Shown piece by piece: positions 63,679-64,000 of a stretch of 64,000 nt of DNA. The stretch spans positions 124,001-188,000 of the forward strand of contig CAVVNR010000004.1 in the NCBI GenBank assembly GCA_963749715.1, given 5' to 3'. A program made the translations under genes and the position numbers. The notes under the pieces were generated by a model, which was not told where the DNA came from, ran no database searches, and saw nothing but the letters and a program-made list of their open reading frames with translations. How positions within the stretch are numbered: position 1 is the first letter of the stretch; each line of letters begins with the position of its first letter. Source of the DNA: Roseiarcus sp963749715. Its GTDB lineage: Bacteria > Pseudomonadota > Alphaproteobacteria > Rhizobiales > Beijerinckiaceae.

Positions 63679-64000
63679 TCAGGGCGTGATGAGTCCGGTC
63701 GCGAGGCCGTAAACGCCGATGGCGGCCCCAATGATCAGAACGGCGAAGACGACAAGCTCCGTCCCGCTGAACAGGCGCGCGCTCAGTTCCCGTCGCGCCC
63801 AGAAATAGAGGATCGTTCCGGGCGCGAAGAGCACGCACGTCAGAATCACGTACTTCGGCGCCGGCGGCGATGATCATGAAGACGGTGTAGATGACCGCCA
63901 ACCCCGCGATGACGCGGTCGCGGCCCCGCTCGTCGGGCGCCTTTTCGTAGCCCATGCCGCTGTGCGCCAGCATGACCCCGTATGCCGCGACGAGCAGATA
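63679..64000 (-). CDS. arcD: Amino-acid (arginine/ornithine) antiporter ArcD-like, C-terminal fragment with one frameshift
   Basis: From the window edge the protein reads LLVAAYGVMLAHSGMGYEKA and VIAGLAVIYTVFMIIAAGA. After one extra base near 63855 it continues KYVILTCVLFAPGTILYFWA, RELSARLFSGTELVVFAVLI and IGAAIGVYGLATGLITP, ending at 63679. Three membrane helices and the order before arcA fit the arginine/ornithine antiporter of the APC superfamily. The N-terminal three quarters are outside the window. Confidence 0.75.

Noticed and set aside
1..64000. tRNA or rRNA genes and insertion sequences
   Set aside because: No cloverleaf with conserved T-loop other than the tmRNA, no rRNA segments and no transposase or terminal inverted repeats were recognised by eye; a dedicated scan could still find a diverged one.

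Overview
The window is high-GC, gene-dense bacterial chromosome that looks alphaproteobacterial, most likely Hyphomicrobiales (Beijerinckiaceae/Methylocystaceae/Bradyrhizobium-like). The support is a two-piece, circularly permuted tmRNA gene with tag ANDNYAPVALAA, an alpha-type SspB beside it followed by DUF4169 and ribbon-helix-helix genes, an mdh-sucCDAB-lpd TCA operon, and tandem class III adenylate cyclases with TolB-like and TPR tails. There is no rRNA, no CRISPR, no intact transposon and no tRNA that I can recognise.

Layout. 0-8 kb: partial alpha/beta hydrolase, CGNR zinc-finger regulator, divergent TPP enzymes (acetolactate-synthase-like and PoxB-like), pyrD, DUF952, dnaA, rhodanese. 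8.8-14.1 kb: a membrane protein with a spermidine-synthase-like domain, a Tat-signal isoaspartyl methyltransferase, an L,D-transpeptidase and a CDP-diacylglycerol pyrophosphatase. 14.1-26.7 kb (all minus strand): lpd, sucB, sucA, sucD, sucC, mdh, interrupted by accessory genes: two DUF4160-DUF2442 pairs around a broken GIY-YIG gene, MAPEG, YCII, a VapBC-type toxin-antitoxin pair and a cupin. 26.9-33.5 kb: arginase, cysS, a GNAT, cimA, an alpha/beta hydrolase flanked by a duplicated tail of cimA, and a GreA/GreB-like factor. 33.6-38.1 kb: metallophosphoesterase, cytochrome c, ECF sigma and anti-sigma, then ssrA-sspB-DUF4169-RHH. 38.1-43.3 kb: an AsmA-like protein and hydroxypyruvate isomerase. 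43.5-49.2 kb: three tandem adenylate cyclases and the stub of a fourth. 49.2-55.6 kb: two acyl-CoA dehydrogenases, then pyroglutamyl peptidase, a GlcNAc-kinase-like ATPase, nagA and glycerate kinase. 55.7-64 kb: PAP2 phosphatase, dnaN, PBP1A, an outer-membrane-like protein, and arcA/arcD.

How the genes work together. The TCA operon supplies malate dehydrogenase, succinyl-CoA synthetase and the whole 2-oxoglutarate dehydrogenase complex including its E3. tmRNA tags stalled nascent proteins and SspB hands them to ClpXP; the two genes are neighbours. The ECF sigma and anti-sigma genes lie behind a periplasmic phosphoesterase and a cytochrome c that they probably regulate. The pcp-kinase-nagA-glycerate kinase chain, with overlapping start and stop codons, suggests salvage of peptide and amino-sugar fragments.

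Quality warning. Many otherwise well-conserved genes (poxB, sucB, cysS, a GNAT, the AsmA-like gene, the first cyclase, arcA, arcD) carry single-base frameshifts. Nearly all are one extra base. I read this as probable assembly error rather than mass gene decay and annotate these genes at full length.
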